Part shown: positions 13,601 to 27,304 of the stretch, in pieces
How the letters are laid out: every line of letters begins with the position of its first letter
Position numbering within the stretch: position 1 is the first letter of the stretch
Assembly: GCA_008933995.1 (NCBI GenBank)
Contig: WARS01000025.1
Span: 3,145,477 to 3,209,476, forward strand
DNA length: 64,000 bases
From: Datnioides undecimradiatus
Taxonomy: Eukaryota > Chordata > Actinopteri > Lobotiformes > Datnioididae
Direction of reading: 5' to 3'
Notes under the pieces: model-generated
The model's input: the letters and a program-made list of their open reading frames with translations, nothing else
Database searches by the model: none
Told to the model about the DNA's origin: nothing
Translations under genes and position numbers: made by a program

Positions 13601-15833
13601 CTGTGCATGCTCACCTTTGTTGTGGGCGGGGTTGTCAATGCTGAAATCTCCGTTCCAGATGACGGTCAGCTCCACAGGAAGACTGCTCATCTCCATCCCA
13701 TCATAGAAATACTATCACCATGGCAACCGGAGAGGGAAAGATGGAGAAAGACAGGGTGGAGAGTATGTCAGGGAAAGAGAGAGAGAGGGAGAGGGGATGC
13801 TACTTTAGACTGTCTATTATCTCTTAAGTCCAAAGGCTGTGTTACCACAATAGTCCTTTGAATGCAAAACACATCATCAACAGGTGGCTGCAGACACAGT
13901 GAATACACACGTGAACTCGCTGAATTCACACACGCTGAGAGGTTTCAAAGATGAGATTATTTTTCATTTGGTTCTGTAATACTAGCAGCATGGAGGGTTC
14001 GTGCTAGAATCATAATTTTCTGCTAAATTACAGTTTCCCTCCTTCACTGCTCAATCAAACTACAATATTTGGATTGTACTGTGATTATACACACAGATCT
14101 CACAGACACCTCTACACACAGACACTGACACAGGCGCACACACACTTAGAGAGATGAAGATAGACAGGAAGATGAGATGTTATTGTATCAACACACGATT
14201 AGCATCAAGACCAGCATAAAGCCTTTTTCATGCTAGTCTTTCATTGCTGTCAATGTATTATTCAGTGAGTGAATGGAGCATGATCGCAGAGATGACTATG
14301 TCAGAGATACAAAGTCAGGCTCTTGTCTCATCTACCCATAGTCTGGCTACAACAGCAAAAACTCCCAGCTGTGTGTGTGGCTATATGGGTGTGACAGAGG
14401 TTGAAAAAATATTATGGTCAGTTTTATAGGAGAACTTTATAGGAATGGGGCGTTTTAATAGAGATTGTGTTGTGTGTGTGTGTGGGTGTCGGTCAATGAT
14501 GATATCCCAGCGAAGCTAGCGAGTAAAACACACATGCATGCACACGCTCACACACTCTTCCTCACCGAGGTGTTTTGACACTGCACTGAGGAGCTATTGA
14601 AGCGCAGTGCGGGAACTCTGTGTTCATTTCCCTGGATGGTCAGCAGACACTCATACCCCCTCTGTCCAGATTGGGGCTGGGGGAGGTTCTTTGCCCTGAG
14701 TGTGATCGGCTTTACCACATTGACTGGGACAAGGATCCTATCTGCAGGCAGCAGCTGGGGACAACCCTGAAAGTAAGACAAAAAGACAAGAAAAGGATTA
14801 AGTTAAACTACATGTCTTCTCACCAGGTTCAATGCATAACTAGATTGTTTTAACACCAACAAACTCACTTTTTTGCCATACTTCATAGGCAGTGGGGGAA
14901 GAATTCACATCATTTAATTAAGCAAAAGTAGCAATACCACCTTGTGAAAATACTGCACTGAAAGTTAAAGTCATATGTTAAAAGCATTTGTGTTGTGGTT
15001 AAATGGCCCTTGTAAATGTTTTCCTAATATTACTGCTGCATTTATTTGTATTTTGCATTTAACTGTTGATTTACATGTAAATACTAAAGCGCATGTGCAT
15101 TAAATTTCTACTTGACTATGAGACTTTGCTATGTAAATGTACTTGACATTACAGCACTCACAAAGGACAAATTACCTCTGTGTGTGATGAGAATTTGGAG
15201 GACTACCAAAAACCCAATTGAATAGACTAGTTTGAGTACTGCTTTATTCCATTGTTGATGAACCGGTAAAAGGGTGGTTGGCAGATTAAACAGCTCCTCT
15301 TTTTTGTTTTGATGCCCACATATTTTTGACATTACAATGTCAATCTATTTGGAGACACCAAGGATGGCTGTTAATTGCACCAGGGATGTTTCAATAACAT
15401 GGCTAACAACATACAGCTTACTGTGAACTCACAGAGCCATCAACACTTCATCGTTTAATCTCATTGGGTACAGTACTTCACCAAAACTGGTTAAATTGAA
15501 TGACATGGCCACTTCAGCGTGTGCAGATTTTAGTGTTTTTGTGCATGTGTTTGTGTTTCTCTTGAGCTGATATCAGCTGAGTCTCGTGGTTAGACAGTCC
15601 TAGGACCTGGTCCCATTCACTGGGGGTGAAGGGCCAGCTCAATAGGTACTCCACTATCATTATCCACAGAAAAGGGAACATTACTGATATGATGAGACAG
15701 ACACTTATAAAGATATGATATGAGCTCTCAGTTTGGTGTTCATGTTTTTGTTCATGGCGAAAAGACGCCACTGATGGATCAAAATAAGGTTGATTCCTGC
15801 CTGTGCAGTAATTAGGCAAGAATGAATGACAGG

Positions 15834-15895
<62 letters not shown>

Positions 15896-18800
15896 TGAGT
15901 CACTTAGCGATTGGAGGTCTAAAATTAACAGCCAATCAATTCAGGTGCAAGTTGCTGCCTAAATATAGAGCACCTATTACTTGCCTCAAAGATGAAGAGG
16001 AAACGAGAAGAAAGAGGAGGAGGACAGGTGTGGAGAGGGGAACAGATGGACAGAGAAGAGATGAGGATAGACTGACGAAGGACAGATAGAACAAGTGAAA
16101 AAAAAGCTGTGGCAAAAGCTGTGGCAAGAACAGGAAAGTGACTGACAAGCAGAAGTGAAAGGTGAGGAGGAAGGTAAAGGAGGGTAAAGATAGTAAATAG
16201 AGAACAGCACTTTCTCAAACTGTTTCATGTTTCCACTGAAGAGTGGTGGATACAGAGCGAGAGCGAAATAGGCAAAATGAGAAAGAGGAACAACAAAAGA
16301 ACAGAGCGACTGAAAGAGGCAAAAAATACCATTAAGCATATGCGACAGGAGGAGCTTTAGCATGTCAAAGAGGCAGAGGGAAAGAGGGTGAAAAGAAGGA
16401 GAGAAGATAAGGTGAGCCCCCGCATGGTTGGAGCTGGGGGGGGAGTGAAGCATAGCGCACGTTGAACTGGGTGATAACACTTGTTTGAAGTTCATTAAAA
16501 GCCACTTGATTGGGTTAGGCTGAGTGACTGACTGGGTGGCTGCGTGGTGAGAGAGAGGGGAACACTCTGTGACACTATTCACAAAGTCATTATAGATAAA
16601 TGACAAACAGGGTGAGCGAGTTCAGCAGTGGAGGAGAGGAAGGAAGAGGTGGTGCCTGTGTGTTTGCTCTCCCAAATCCCATTTTCCTAAGAACGAGGGG
16701 TCGTATTTGGAGAATGAAAATGAGTGGGAGAGCAAAGAGAGATGCAATCCATTTTTAATCACATCTCTTCCAGTTAATACACTTGAACAATAGGGACAAT
16801 AAATTTGATCTGGTCTGTGGAAATGAAGGCACGAGAAGCACTGGGCTGTGACTTTACACGGTGACTAAAGTTGAATCTTGAAGACACAGATCTACAGTAT
16901 ACTGATAGTGGCATATGGTGGTGATGAGGTGATAGGATTGTGCACGCACACACATGCAAACAGAAACACCACACACACAGCATCACAACTAAAATGCACA
17001 AAAGTGTTTGAAACCATGAACCCCAAAAGCTCATATCAGAACTACGCTTTCTTGTATACACTAGCATATTCAAGGTTAACGCACACTGACATGTGACGTG
17101 TGACTGCATTCGCGCACGGACACAAGTACATGCATGCAAACACATACAAAGAATAAACTACAGCCTTGGAATCTCATTACAGTGTATGATAAATGCCACA
17201 AGTCAGAGCCAGACAGCATCTCTTGCATCATCTGCCTTTATGACAACTTGTCATGGAGAAAACTTCAAAAAGCACATTCCGACAGCTGCTGACTTCACAC
17301 ACGACCACACATATACATGATTTCACCCTTTCATTAACACCTTTTTTCCCCTTACAACACTGACATCAGGGCAATTTATGATTCAAATACCCATACATAA
17401 AACACACACACACAGGAGCATGCTCTTTCACACATACATAAACATACAGAGGTTTATTTGACCCGTAATTGTGCAGCCTTTCCCACCACTAAGGATTATA
17501 CACACTCTCACAACTACACACTGTCAACCTTGCCAAAAGTACAAACTGTCATTCCTCTCGTCTGTTCAAAATCACTAAAATCTTAATTCTCTTTTTAATC
17601 TTTGTGACAGGAGAAACAGGAAAATATAAAAGCACAAAACACAGAAACAGATGCCTTACTTGCTGCAACAACAATGAAAAATTCATCACACGGAGGGCAA
17701 TCTACCAGCAAGTGTGTACGCTGTTGGACTTCTGTGTTTTTTCTCCTACTTAACTGTGATTTTTCTGTTTGTATGTATACATACACACTCAGACACGCTA
17801 ATATAACACACCGTGATCACTGCCAACAGCCCCTGAGGCCAAGTGAGCTTTCAATGATTTGGACAAACACATGTGTATATGCTCGTTGGCTACTGATGCT
17901 GGTGGTGTTGGCAGTGACGGTCGCAGTCGCCCGTTAAGATTTATGTCAACATTATGTCGATTTAATGTCAGTGCGTTTATTTCCGATCCCCAACCTCTCA
18001 ACTCCCAACGACTGAAGTGCGATAAATAACAGAGCACCGAGTGCAAAATGCAGACGCATGCACACTAACCATCTCCTACAGACGCAAGCATATTATTATT
18101 ATGTACATATTTGTAAATATGCACCTCATTCCTGTACAGTAGCTGTGAACTGTCATGAAGAATACAAGCATTGAAATTTCCAACTCTTCACTTAATCAGG
18201 CTTCATGCTGTTTGCCACCTACCAGCAGGAGGAGGAAGTAGAGGGTGGTGGCTTGTGGAAGTGAGATGTTGAAACTTGGTGATCATAAAGAAAAAAATAT
18301 TTTTTTCTGAGGGCTTTTTATTGGAGGAGTTTTAAAAGTAAGTTCACAATTTAGCAAAGACCAGAAAAGATTTGGTCATCTACAATGACTACAGTGTTTC
18401 ATTTACTCCTAGTAACTCCTGGTAGTTTTCTAGTTCCTTAAGACAACCACTGACAGCATATTAAGTCATTTTTCAAATGTACTTTTTCAGCTGTAATAAA
18501 TAACTTTTCATTCAACTCAATTACATTAGCATCCAAGCTGAAAACTTTGCAAAAGATACATTAATAACAAGGACAAATTTAACCTAAACTATCTGCATGG
18601 TTAGCTACCAGAAGAGTGCTGGTGAGGAGACTGTCTACTTTTACTCCAGACAATTTCAATGTATGTAACCTGGACTGTGTGTGAGATCTTCTGGATGTGT
18701 AAAAGAGCACAGAACATTAATTACCATCCGATCCTGACCGATCGTGCCTGGTGTTGGGAAAGTTGAATAACCAATGAAGCTGTGGTGTGTGCAGTAAATG

Positions 18801-19662
18801 TGCACAGTAAGGCTCTTAGTGGGAAGACACACTTCAGGTATCTAATAAAGTAAAAACTGTGAGGAGGGGGTCGGGGGCACACAGGCCTCAATGTTGTTGA
18901 GGTTTTGGTGAAACAACCCTTTAATGTAATTTCCCAACAGGGAAAAAAGGTAGCTGGTCTGTCAGTAGGAGGTGAGAGAGTCTACAAAGCACTTCCTAGA
19001 TGAGAAGCAGACTGCTTTATGAATGTTTTTATGTATCTTTGTAGATGTGTGACAGTCCTAGAGTCATGTAATCAAGTACTTGCACTGGTAAGAGACACGT
19101 ACCTGTCAATAGCATGACTCACCATAACCACATAATAAGCCTTGACTTCTGAAAAGCAAGTTGGCATCTCTCTTTTTCCTCTGTGTAATTATCTTTATTC
19201 TTCTTCTCCCCATCAGTGAGTCATTGTTTTCTCTGACCTCATCTCTGATTCTCTGTCATGCTTCTGCTTTAAAACCTCCTTCATTTATCTCTCTCCAGAT
19301 CCAGCCTGTGTTATTCGTCCTATCTCGCTCACTGACCCTTCTCGTTTCTCTTATCAACTCCCTCTCACTGATTCTCTCTCCTCCTCTCTTTCCTGACTTC
19401 TTTTCTTCTCCGGGACCTACTTAGATCTGATAATTGAAGGCTGGTGGGAGGTGTGAAGGGTGGAGATAGGGAGAGTGACAGAGAGTAGGCAGCGGAGTGG
19501 GAACTGTGAATGTAAAAGCCCTTGGCATAGTTTGAAGCAAGGGAGGGAAGGAGGGAGGGTGAGAGTGAGAGAGAGAGAGGGGACCATAATTATAGCAGTG
19601 TAAGGTGTGAAGATGAAGAGGATCTTAAGTTTTCATACAGTACACGTACACACACACACACA

Positions 19663-19707
<45 letters not shown>

Positions 19708-22700
19708 TGCAGTTACCAAGAGCTCCCCTTAACTGGCCTCTGTTTTATCATCTCCTACAGAGCCTCGGGCAAAGACACTCTCTCGCTCTCTGCTCATCCT
19801 CCCTCCTTCCCTGCTGCGCCTCACCTTGTTTCTATCCCACTGTTCAGTCCTCACCGAAATGTTTTTTTCTAAAATACCTTTCTGGCTCTTCTCCTTGCAA
19901 TCTCTGTTCTGGGTCTTGGAGGGACATTACAATTCACTACGACTTCTCTTTAAATGTTTTGGCCATCATATCTAGAAGAACTGTTTGTCTGTAAACTATT
20001 CTATTGCTTGCTTTTGGAGTTTAGCTGAACTGGAGGTTTGTTGAAAACCTTCTGAAACCTTCTCGCCCACTGGGCTTTTTCTTGGGCACTGTAGCTGTAT
20101 TCACAGATTTTAGAAATATATATGGTGACAACAGTATTCCAAATAGGAAAGTCAAAAATAAGATTCAGGTTGCAGCCCCGCTATTGGAAGAGTTGGATGG
20201 CATTACCAAGCTCTTCAATCTATCACTTTCAGCATCTTTTCACTTCCCCACAATTTTGTTTAATTTGCTTGAATTCTCAACGTCGACATCTCTCTTTGGT
20301 CACTCTGCAAATACTCAACTGACTCCTTAACAGTCGGCCCCTGTGTATGACATTGATTTGTCTGTGAATCGAACCAAAGCACCTCTCTCTACAATTCCTG
20401 TCTAATATTGGCAACTAACAGCTATTACAGGTGGCATTTACCTTCTTTAATAAAATTATCTTGATCACTTGATCGATACCTTCCTGCTAAATAAACTCCC
20501 AGGCATTGATCACCACAACACAGACGAGAAGTATCTGCTAAGAAGGATGTGCTATGCTAGGATGTGATATGTTTTCAGTAACTTTAATATTTTTGGTGAG
20601 TTTTGTATCTCCCTACCAGCTGAATATATTAGGGAAGGGCTTGGCAGCAGCACATATGAACATGCTGTGTTGTCGACAGAAGAAGACGAAGAGAAGGAAA
20701 TATCCTCCTGTGTTTTTCATCAGACAAAGACAACAGGAAGTGTCCACAGTTTTAGGTGCTTGCTTTAGGTGAGGCTATGTGTTTGCTATACAATGGGGGT
20801 TTCAATAAGAACAAGTGATAAATATGCAGGTAAACAAACATTGTTGATTGGGTAAACAAGCACAACCTATTTCTTAAAACCGCAACGGTAGTGGTCAAGA
20901 ATGACTTTGGCTATTTATTTGGTGTAACCAAGCGAAGCTGTGTACATGTTCTTTGTCAGAGAGGCTCATCAGAGCTGCTAAGTCCTTGAGATGTGTGGAG
21001 GGCAAACAGGAACGTGGCCTTGGTTAATGTGCCAACAGGCAAACGTCTGATCTGAGTGCCCATATCATCGCTGGCATGAATAAAAAGGCACCCACTGTAC
21101 GCCCGGGCCTGGCTTTAACTCTGTCCTGCCATGCATACTAACAACAAGCTCAACCAGTAGGGAGATTTCCCTGGCCTCGATCATTAGCATAGCGTTAAGG
21201 GATTATTCAGATCACTGCCTGAAATCCCTTAATTGTAATAGTACACAAAAAGTCATCTGCAGCAGAAAGAGGCCATCCCATTTCACAGAGCAAAGTTGAC
21301 TTGTTGCCTTTTGTGAAATTTGGAAGTGACTCCATGGACAGTTGTGCGTGTGTCTGCATGTTCTTAAGCTTGTGTCTGTGGGCGTGCATATCGAAATTAT
21401 TAATTCAAAACGGCAACCAAAAATCTGGCAGCAAATACACGACCTTGGATTTGAGGGGTTAATTAAAAGCAAATTAAAAGTCATTAAGCCTGCAAAACAC
21501 CTGCTTTTTCTGAAACAACACGTCAAAAAAGGGATGTCATTAATGTGCAAATAGCAAATCCCCTTCTCTTTATTTATGGTTTCTTTTAGTCAGAAACACA
21601 ATAGGAGGGGATTCACACATCATTATCCTCAGTCAATATTGACCACCAGCCCCTGAGTTAATTGGAAAAGTAAACCTGCAAAGACTGAGGCTTGGGCCTG
21701 ACTAAGCAGCAGGTTCAAAAGGATAATGGAAAAGGCGGAAAAAGAAAATAATATTGTCTACGCAGGTTGAATGGCTCGGGGGAAACATGGGTGGAATAAC
21801 ACAATTGAGAGCAGACTGCTCATCAAAGGAGGCAATCTGGCTAAGCTTGTCCCTGCCCGTCGTGCAACGTCTGCCAACCCAGACATGAGCACTAGTGATC
21901 TTCATCATAGCTCACCTCAGGCTAGGATTAACAGGCCACTAACTCCCTGTAAATGCCTCCCCCTGAAAACTCCCGTGATTTGGCAGGGTACAAGGACAGA
22001 AAAACTGTATTCAGACAAACATACACGCAAATAAAGATACACTGAAGCTTGCTGATAAATGCATAGTGCACATACTCGCATATGTAAGCACACGCCCAAA
22101 CTGTCCTTTCTCCTCCTTGCTCTTTCTTTAAGGCCTCCATAGTTGCAGTGACTCTAAATCAGAGTGAGACCTCTCGCACAAGACGGGGAGCGGGTGGGTC
22201 GGGTGCATTCATTGAATGTACCCCATCCAGTGAGTGGCTTGTCCTCTGCAGCAGAGCAGCCTAATTACGGTGGGCTCTGCTTCGTCGGGAATAGAACTGG
22301 CTGCCAATACTATTGATAATTCACACAGACTAAGCTGTCGCAGGGAATAGGGATGGGTGAGAGGAAATGGCTCCGTTTTATTAGTTTCCACTGCCCTTTG
22401 ATGTGCAGTCAAGAGCTAGACATGCCAAGAGACTCATGCCAGATGGAAGCTCTACAGCCGAAAGGTGTCTCAATCCTTTTAACATAACTCTTTTTGCATG
22501 TGAAACCAAGAATGATAGCTATTAGTGTCACGTAGCCAAGCATTTCCCCTCAATTTATTTCACCATGTTTTATTACCGAGTTGGCCCAGTACGAAGAGGC
22601 CGGCTGGAGCTGGGCAGCATTAAAAACTAAAGGAATTCTTGGACATTATCTTCTTAAAGAGCTATGGTTTGATTGTCTTTGACTGTACAGGCTTAACCCT

Positions 22701-25700
22701 CCATAAAGGGTTCCACTTTGCTATAAGTAGCTATTAATTCTGAGTTACCACAAAAATAATAAAAAGGCAAATCAAGTTAGCTCTTAGCAGCAGCCCTGAC
22801 TCACCTCAGGCTTCTTGACCCGGCCCTCCTGGAAGGAACATGTGCGGGGGTCGTGGGTACAGTCATGCCTGTATTTACACCAGTGGCACTGGTAAGGACT
22901 ACTCACACAGGACAGACACCTTAATGAAGAGCAGCAGAGAGGGGAAAACAGGGTTGTGAATTAGCATTTAAGACCAGAATAATACACAAGAGAGCAGAGG
23001 CTCAATGTGCCTGCTTACTTATGTATACAATACAATTTCCAGCAGTTAAAGAATCAATGTCAGTTTTTTTATCAGTACAAAAGAGGAATTATGAAAAGTC
23101 AGTAATGCACAGACTTACGATTTGTGCACGCTACAGTTGTAGAAAACAAAACTGGTATTTGCGAATGCCAGGCCTGTCTCCTTAGATTTCAGATAGAGCT
23201 GCACGATCTGGTGGTCGCCTAGAGAAAACACATCATAGTCAAGATTAGTAGTTTGACATGAATGTTTTCAGATAAAAAGAAGGGGAAAAATCAATGAAAA
23301 TGAATTTAATATTGACATCCTTATTCAACAGTATTTTAATGGTAATAGTTGCATGCCACAGCTACTTTTCCAGCATGAACAGTAGGTAGACACTCTTAAA
23401 AAACCCCTGGCTGTATGATAATCGTTTTATTCACGTGTTCACATATCCTTTTTTTCAGTGTCTAGTCACATTAGGTTTTCCCATGAAGAAAAGATGACTG
23501 CACTGCTTTGAGCCACAGGTGCTCAGCCTGTTGCAGTCGTATCTTAAGAAAGGGGGAGAGTAGAAGGGTTTTGTTGGGTTAAGTCTCCCTATCCATGCCG
23601 CCCTACAAGAGACAATAAAAGCTGGTGCACACACATTTCCCTTGGGATGGAAAATATTCCCCCGGAAAAATCTTTGAGAGTGTCTTTGACAAGGTAAAGA
23701 GGGAGGAAGATGAAACAGAAACCACGTGTGTGATTGTGTGTGTGTAAGAGTGTGTATGCGAGCTTGCGCCTCATCTGTATTTGGTGTGTCCTTTTGTCTG
23801 GCCCTAATGAAGGAGTTCATGTTTAATTCAACAGCACATCCACACATCTAACTACTCTCTAGCTACACTACCTCTGTACCTCTCTCTCTCATCCCCACTC
23901 TATCTCTACACACAGGTCTCTTCGCTTCTTTCCTCGCTGCGACTCCTTCTCCCCCGTGTCTCTCTCCATCTCTCTAACAAAGAAGGAATCATTCATCAAT
24001 CACAGTAAAGCACCGCTGACAACGGATCTGTCCTAATTAGGCCACCTAAATGTTACCTTGAAGCCTGCTAACACTATCTATCCCTCCCTCTCTCTTCACT
24101 CCATCCGTCGCTCTCCCTTCTCTTCTCCCTTTCAACCAAGCTTAGACTAATGAGAACTAGTAAAAATGGAAGATGAAAGGTTCAAATATAGGCAAAAGTG
24201 TGGGATATAACCATGTGCATTTTCAGTTGTGGGAGAAAGACAAAGCCAAAAATTCTGGGAACACTTTGTGCTTCATTTGTGTGTGTCTCACAGCACAAAT
24301 TTACATGTCTGTGTTTGCACAACTGCAGCATCACCAGCTTTACATGTGGTTGACGTGGCAAACGGTACATGTGTGCTGTCTATCGCTGGATTACTTTATT
24401 GCAGAGGGGCGGTGTGTTGGTTCATTGTGGTGTATGTATGCGTGTGTCTGGAGCTTCTGTTCAGGTGGGTGCACTGAAGCAATTAAAGGACAGTGTGAAT
24501 ATTTGTGGCTATGTGCTGCTGTGGACTAAAAGGTCTCCAGCACTGTAATTTCAAAATTTCAGCTCTCTGCACTTAAGTCTATACTTGTGTATAATGTATG
24601 TATGTAAAGCATAATGAATCTTGTCATCATCTATGATTTTTATAGATAAAAAAAATATCACAGATAGCATTTTTGCAACTGTTACCATTTTCTCTGACAC
24701 CAGCGGTGCTGAGGTCTTTGTGTGCAGATTTGAAACATAATTGATGGATCACCATCTTTTTCCGTTCTGATCTATTTTCTCTTTTCATTTATTATTCATC
24801 TTTTCTTTCTGTGGAAGTATGGAGGGAGATGGCATCTTCATTATCTCAACATGGGGACACAATGAGCGCTGGTGATGAAGGATTGCCTGCCTGGGGACAG
24901 GCCTTCCCAGATGGGAGCATTGTTCAATTAGACCAGGTTTAGCCGACCATGGCGAGGGGAGGTTAAGAGCAGGGGAATTAGTCAGAGAAAAATATACTTG
25001 CCCCTCTTTGCTTATGAATGAACAAAAAGTGTTTTAGCTGTTTGAAAACAGCGACGCTGTCTGTTGGGACTGTGTGATCTCCAGGCATTTAGCTGAAACA
25101 CTGTGGTAAAACACTTAGCTGAGCAGCTTGATATTCGTCTTTTAAGCAGTGGGGTTAACTGGGGTCCCATCACTCCCCTCTGGAGTACATCTACCTTGTG
25201 GGAGGGTGGTAAATAAATCCCACAGCAGCTTAATAACTAATGTTCATTCAACTACTAAACATGTCTTAGGGCAGTGCTCCAAGGTCTACTGACTTGCTGA
25301 TGGCAATAAGAAAACAAAAATTCATAGAACACTCTTAGCTCTAGGACTACCGTGCTCCTGACTGACGAGGGAAATGTTAAGATGAATCCTTATTTGCCTG
25401 ACAGACACCTACGTTTGTATTCAACAGGTGCTCTACTGTTGATAACGACTTGTTGCTGGCAATGTTGTTTTAGGTCTTATTTCTTAGTTAGACAAATATT
25501 ATCATACATTTGGGCAGGTTATCAGCAGGCGTTCTCCACATCTTCATAGGTGTTACTGTCATGCTTAGCCAGTAAAAGTCCATCCTTACCTTTGTCAACA
25601 ATAATGCGTGGCATCTCTTTCTCAGCAGGGGAGGAGCACTTGATCCTGTTCCCCTCTACTAACCCATTCATCTCTGCCAGGTCCTCAAAGGTGCAGTTGA

Positions 25701-27243
25701 CACCGGCAGAAAGTTCTGGGACATTATGGGCCTCCAACACCAACTGCGCAGAGGAAAGATAGAAAATACGTCAGCATTCTTTGTAATATTAAACTAAATA
25801 ATTACTTTACAGTGATTGCACAAACAGAATATGAGAATAAAGAAATAGGCTGATGATCAGTTCATTTGATTCTCTGGTGACAGCAAAACAAAACAAAAGC
25901 GGGGTGGATTTAGTTAAATTTCACATTCATAACGGCACACACCAAACAGTGAAAGTCTTCGACAAAATACATTTTATAACTGCTACTCTTGTCTGAGATA
26001 AAAAAGTTAGATCTGTGCCCCAACTGTTATTAGATGACTACAGCACTCAAACTCCCACATCTGTCAGCACTTCAGATCAGTTTGGGAGCCAATATGTTCT
26101 TCAAATATGACTGTAACACAATATTGCTGATGAGAGGCACAGCTGCAAGTTCTGTGTAGAGTAAAGATCCATCTGCAGGGCGGTCAGTGGCCAGAGGAGC
26201 CACAGGGGGACTCTTGAATAAGAGATTCGGTGCTCAGATGCATCCTGCCCAAAACAACATTACAACACTCTGATTAAGAAAGACATAGATAAGCCTGATT
26301 GCAACAAGTAATACTTCCTTCCTAGTCACCTCCCATAATGCCTGTATTATTGATGAGTTGCATGAAGTTAACATTCCACCTTAATGTCGCAACTCTCAGA
26401 CTCAGCAAGAAGAAATGAGTCTTTATGGGAGCAGTGAAAGAAATGATAAAAGTCAGGTGGTAAGGTAAGGAGTTAGACGGAGATGTAAATGGCTGAAACA
26501 GAGTGTGAGGGAAGATGGACGAGAAGGGGACAAACAAGGCAGGAAGGCTGAGGCTGAAAATGGAAACAGCGAAGAATGGAAGGGAGGAGTAAAAGTGCTG
26601 CTGGACAGGGAGGAAAGACAGGACTCTGAGAAATACAGAATGCATATTTTCCCTCTTTATTTGAAAACGCTGCGTAAGCTTTCTTTGCACCTCAGCAAAA
26701 ACTGCCTTCAGGTGGAGCATGAGGGAAAAAAAAAACACTGTCCTTGAATAGGAAAGAAAAAAAGAGGGTCGCGGAGGCAGGTGGAGTAGGGTCAAGACCA
26801 AAATATACATATTGATGGAAAAGCGTGTCTGCAGTGTGCCTTGGTCTAGGCATTGATTTGAGGTGCAGTCCATAGTACACTTATGATGTGATGCTGAAAG
26901 CTGCCTCAGCGGCAGAGTAAGGCTGACCTGCGCTGTTTTTATATTGCTGTTTAATGAAAAGGTAGCAGCGGCGCAGTTGTGAACAGATACACAGCTTCCC
27001 ACGTAAGATGGACAGAGCACGACCGGGCTTCTATCTCTTACATATCCCCATTCGCTGCTCACTCTACCTCTCACCTTCGTCTTCTCTAGCTTTAATTTAT
27101 TTTTCCTTTTAAGGAGGGAATACAGCCAGACCTTGAGTTTCCTCAATTACATTTAGAGTAGTCACGGCCAAACCTAGCCAGAGCAGGGATGCATAAATAT
27201 GAAGGTAATCTATTCCTGTTAACAGATACATCTACCTTACACA

Positions 27244-27304
<61 letters not shown>

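Larger units (their letters stand above)
14767..22804 (-). other. plxna2 intron, 8038 bp
   Basis: Holds a decayed fish-type repeat (14890-15158), a GA microsatellite (15834-15895), purine-rich sequence to about 16420, a CpG-rich patch (17880-18060), a CA repeat (19647-19705) and a stretch dense in ATTA-type sites (21395-21560). The flanking exons join in phase, so no exon needs to lie here. Confidence 0.8.

Noticed and set aside
15986-16606. 206-codon Ser/His/Leu-rich open frame on the minus strand
   Set aside because: It is the translation of the complement of GA-rich intron sequence beside a GA microsatellite; CT-rich DNA has few stops.
19650-19704. CA repeat considered as a CRISPR-like array
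   Set aside because: Dinucleotide microsatellite without unit-spacer structure, in a vertebrate intron.
26322-27146. 274-codon open frame on the minus strand, the longest in the window
   Set aside because: No recognised domain, low-complexity Ser/Phe/Leu-rich content, lies wholly in an intron and overlaps GA-rich sequence. Best explained by chance lack of stops.
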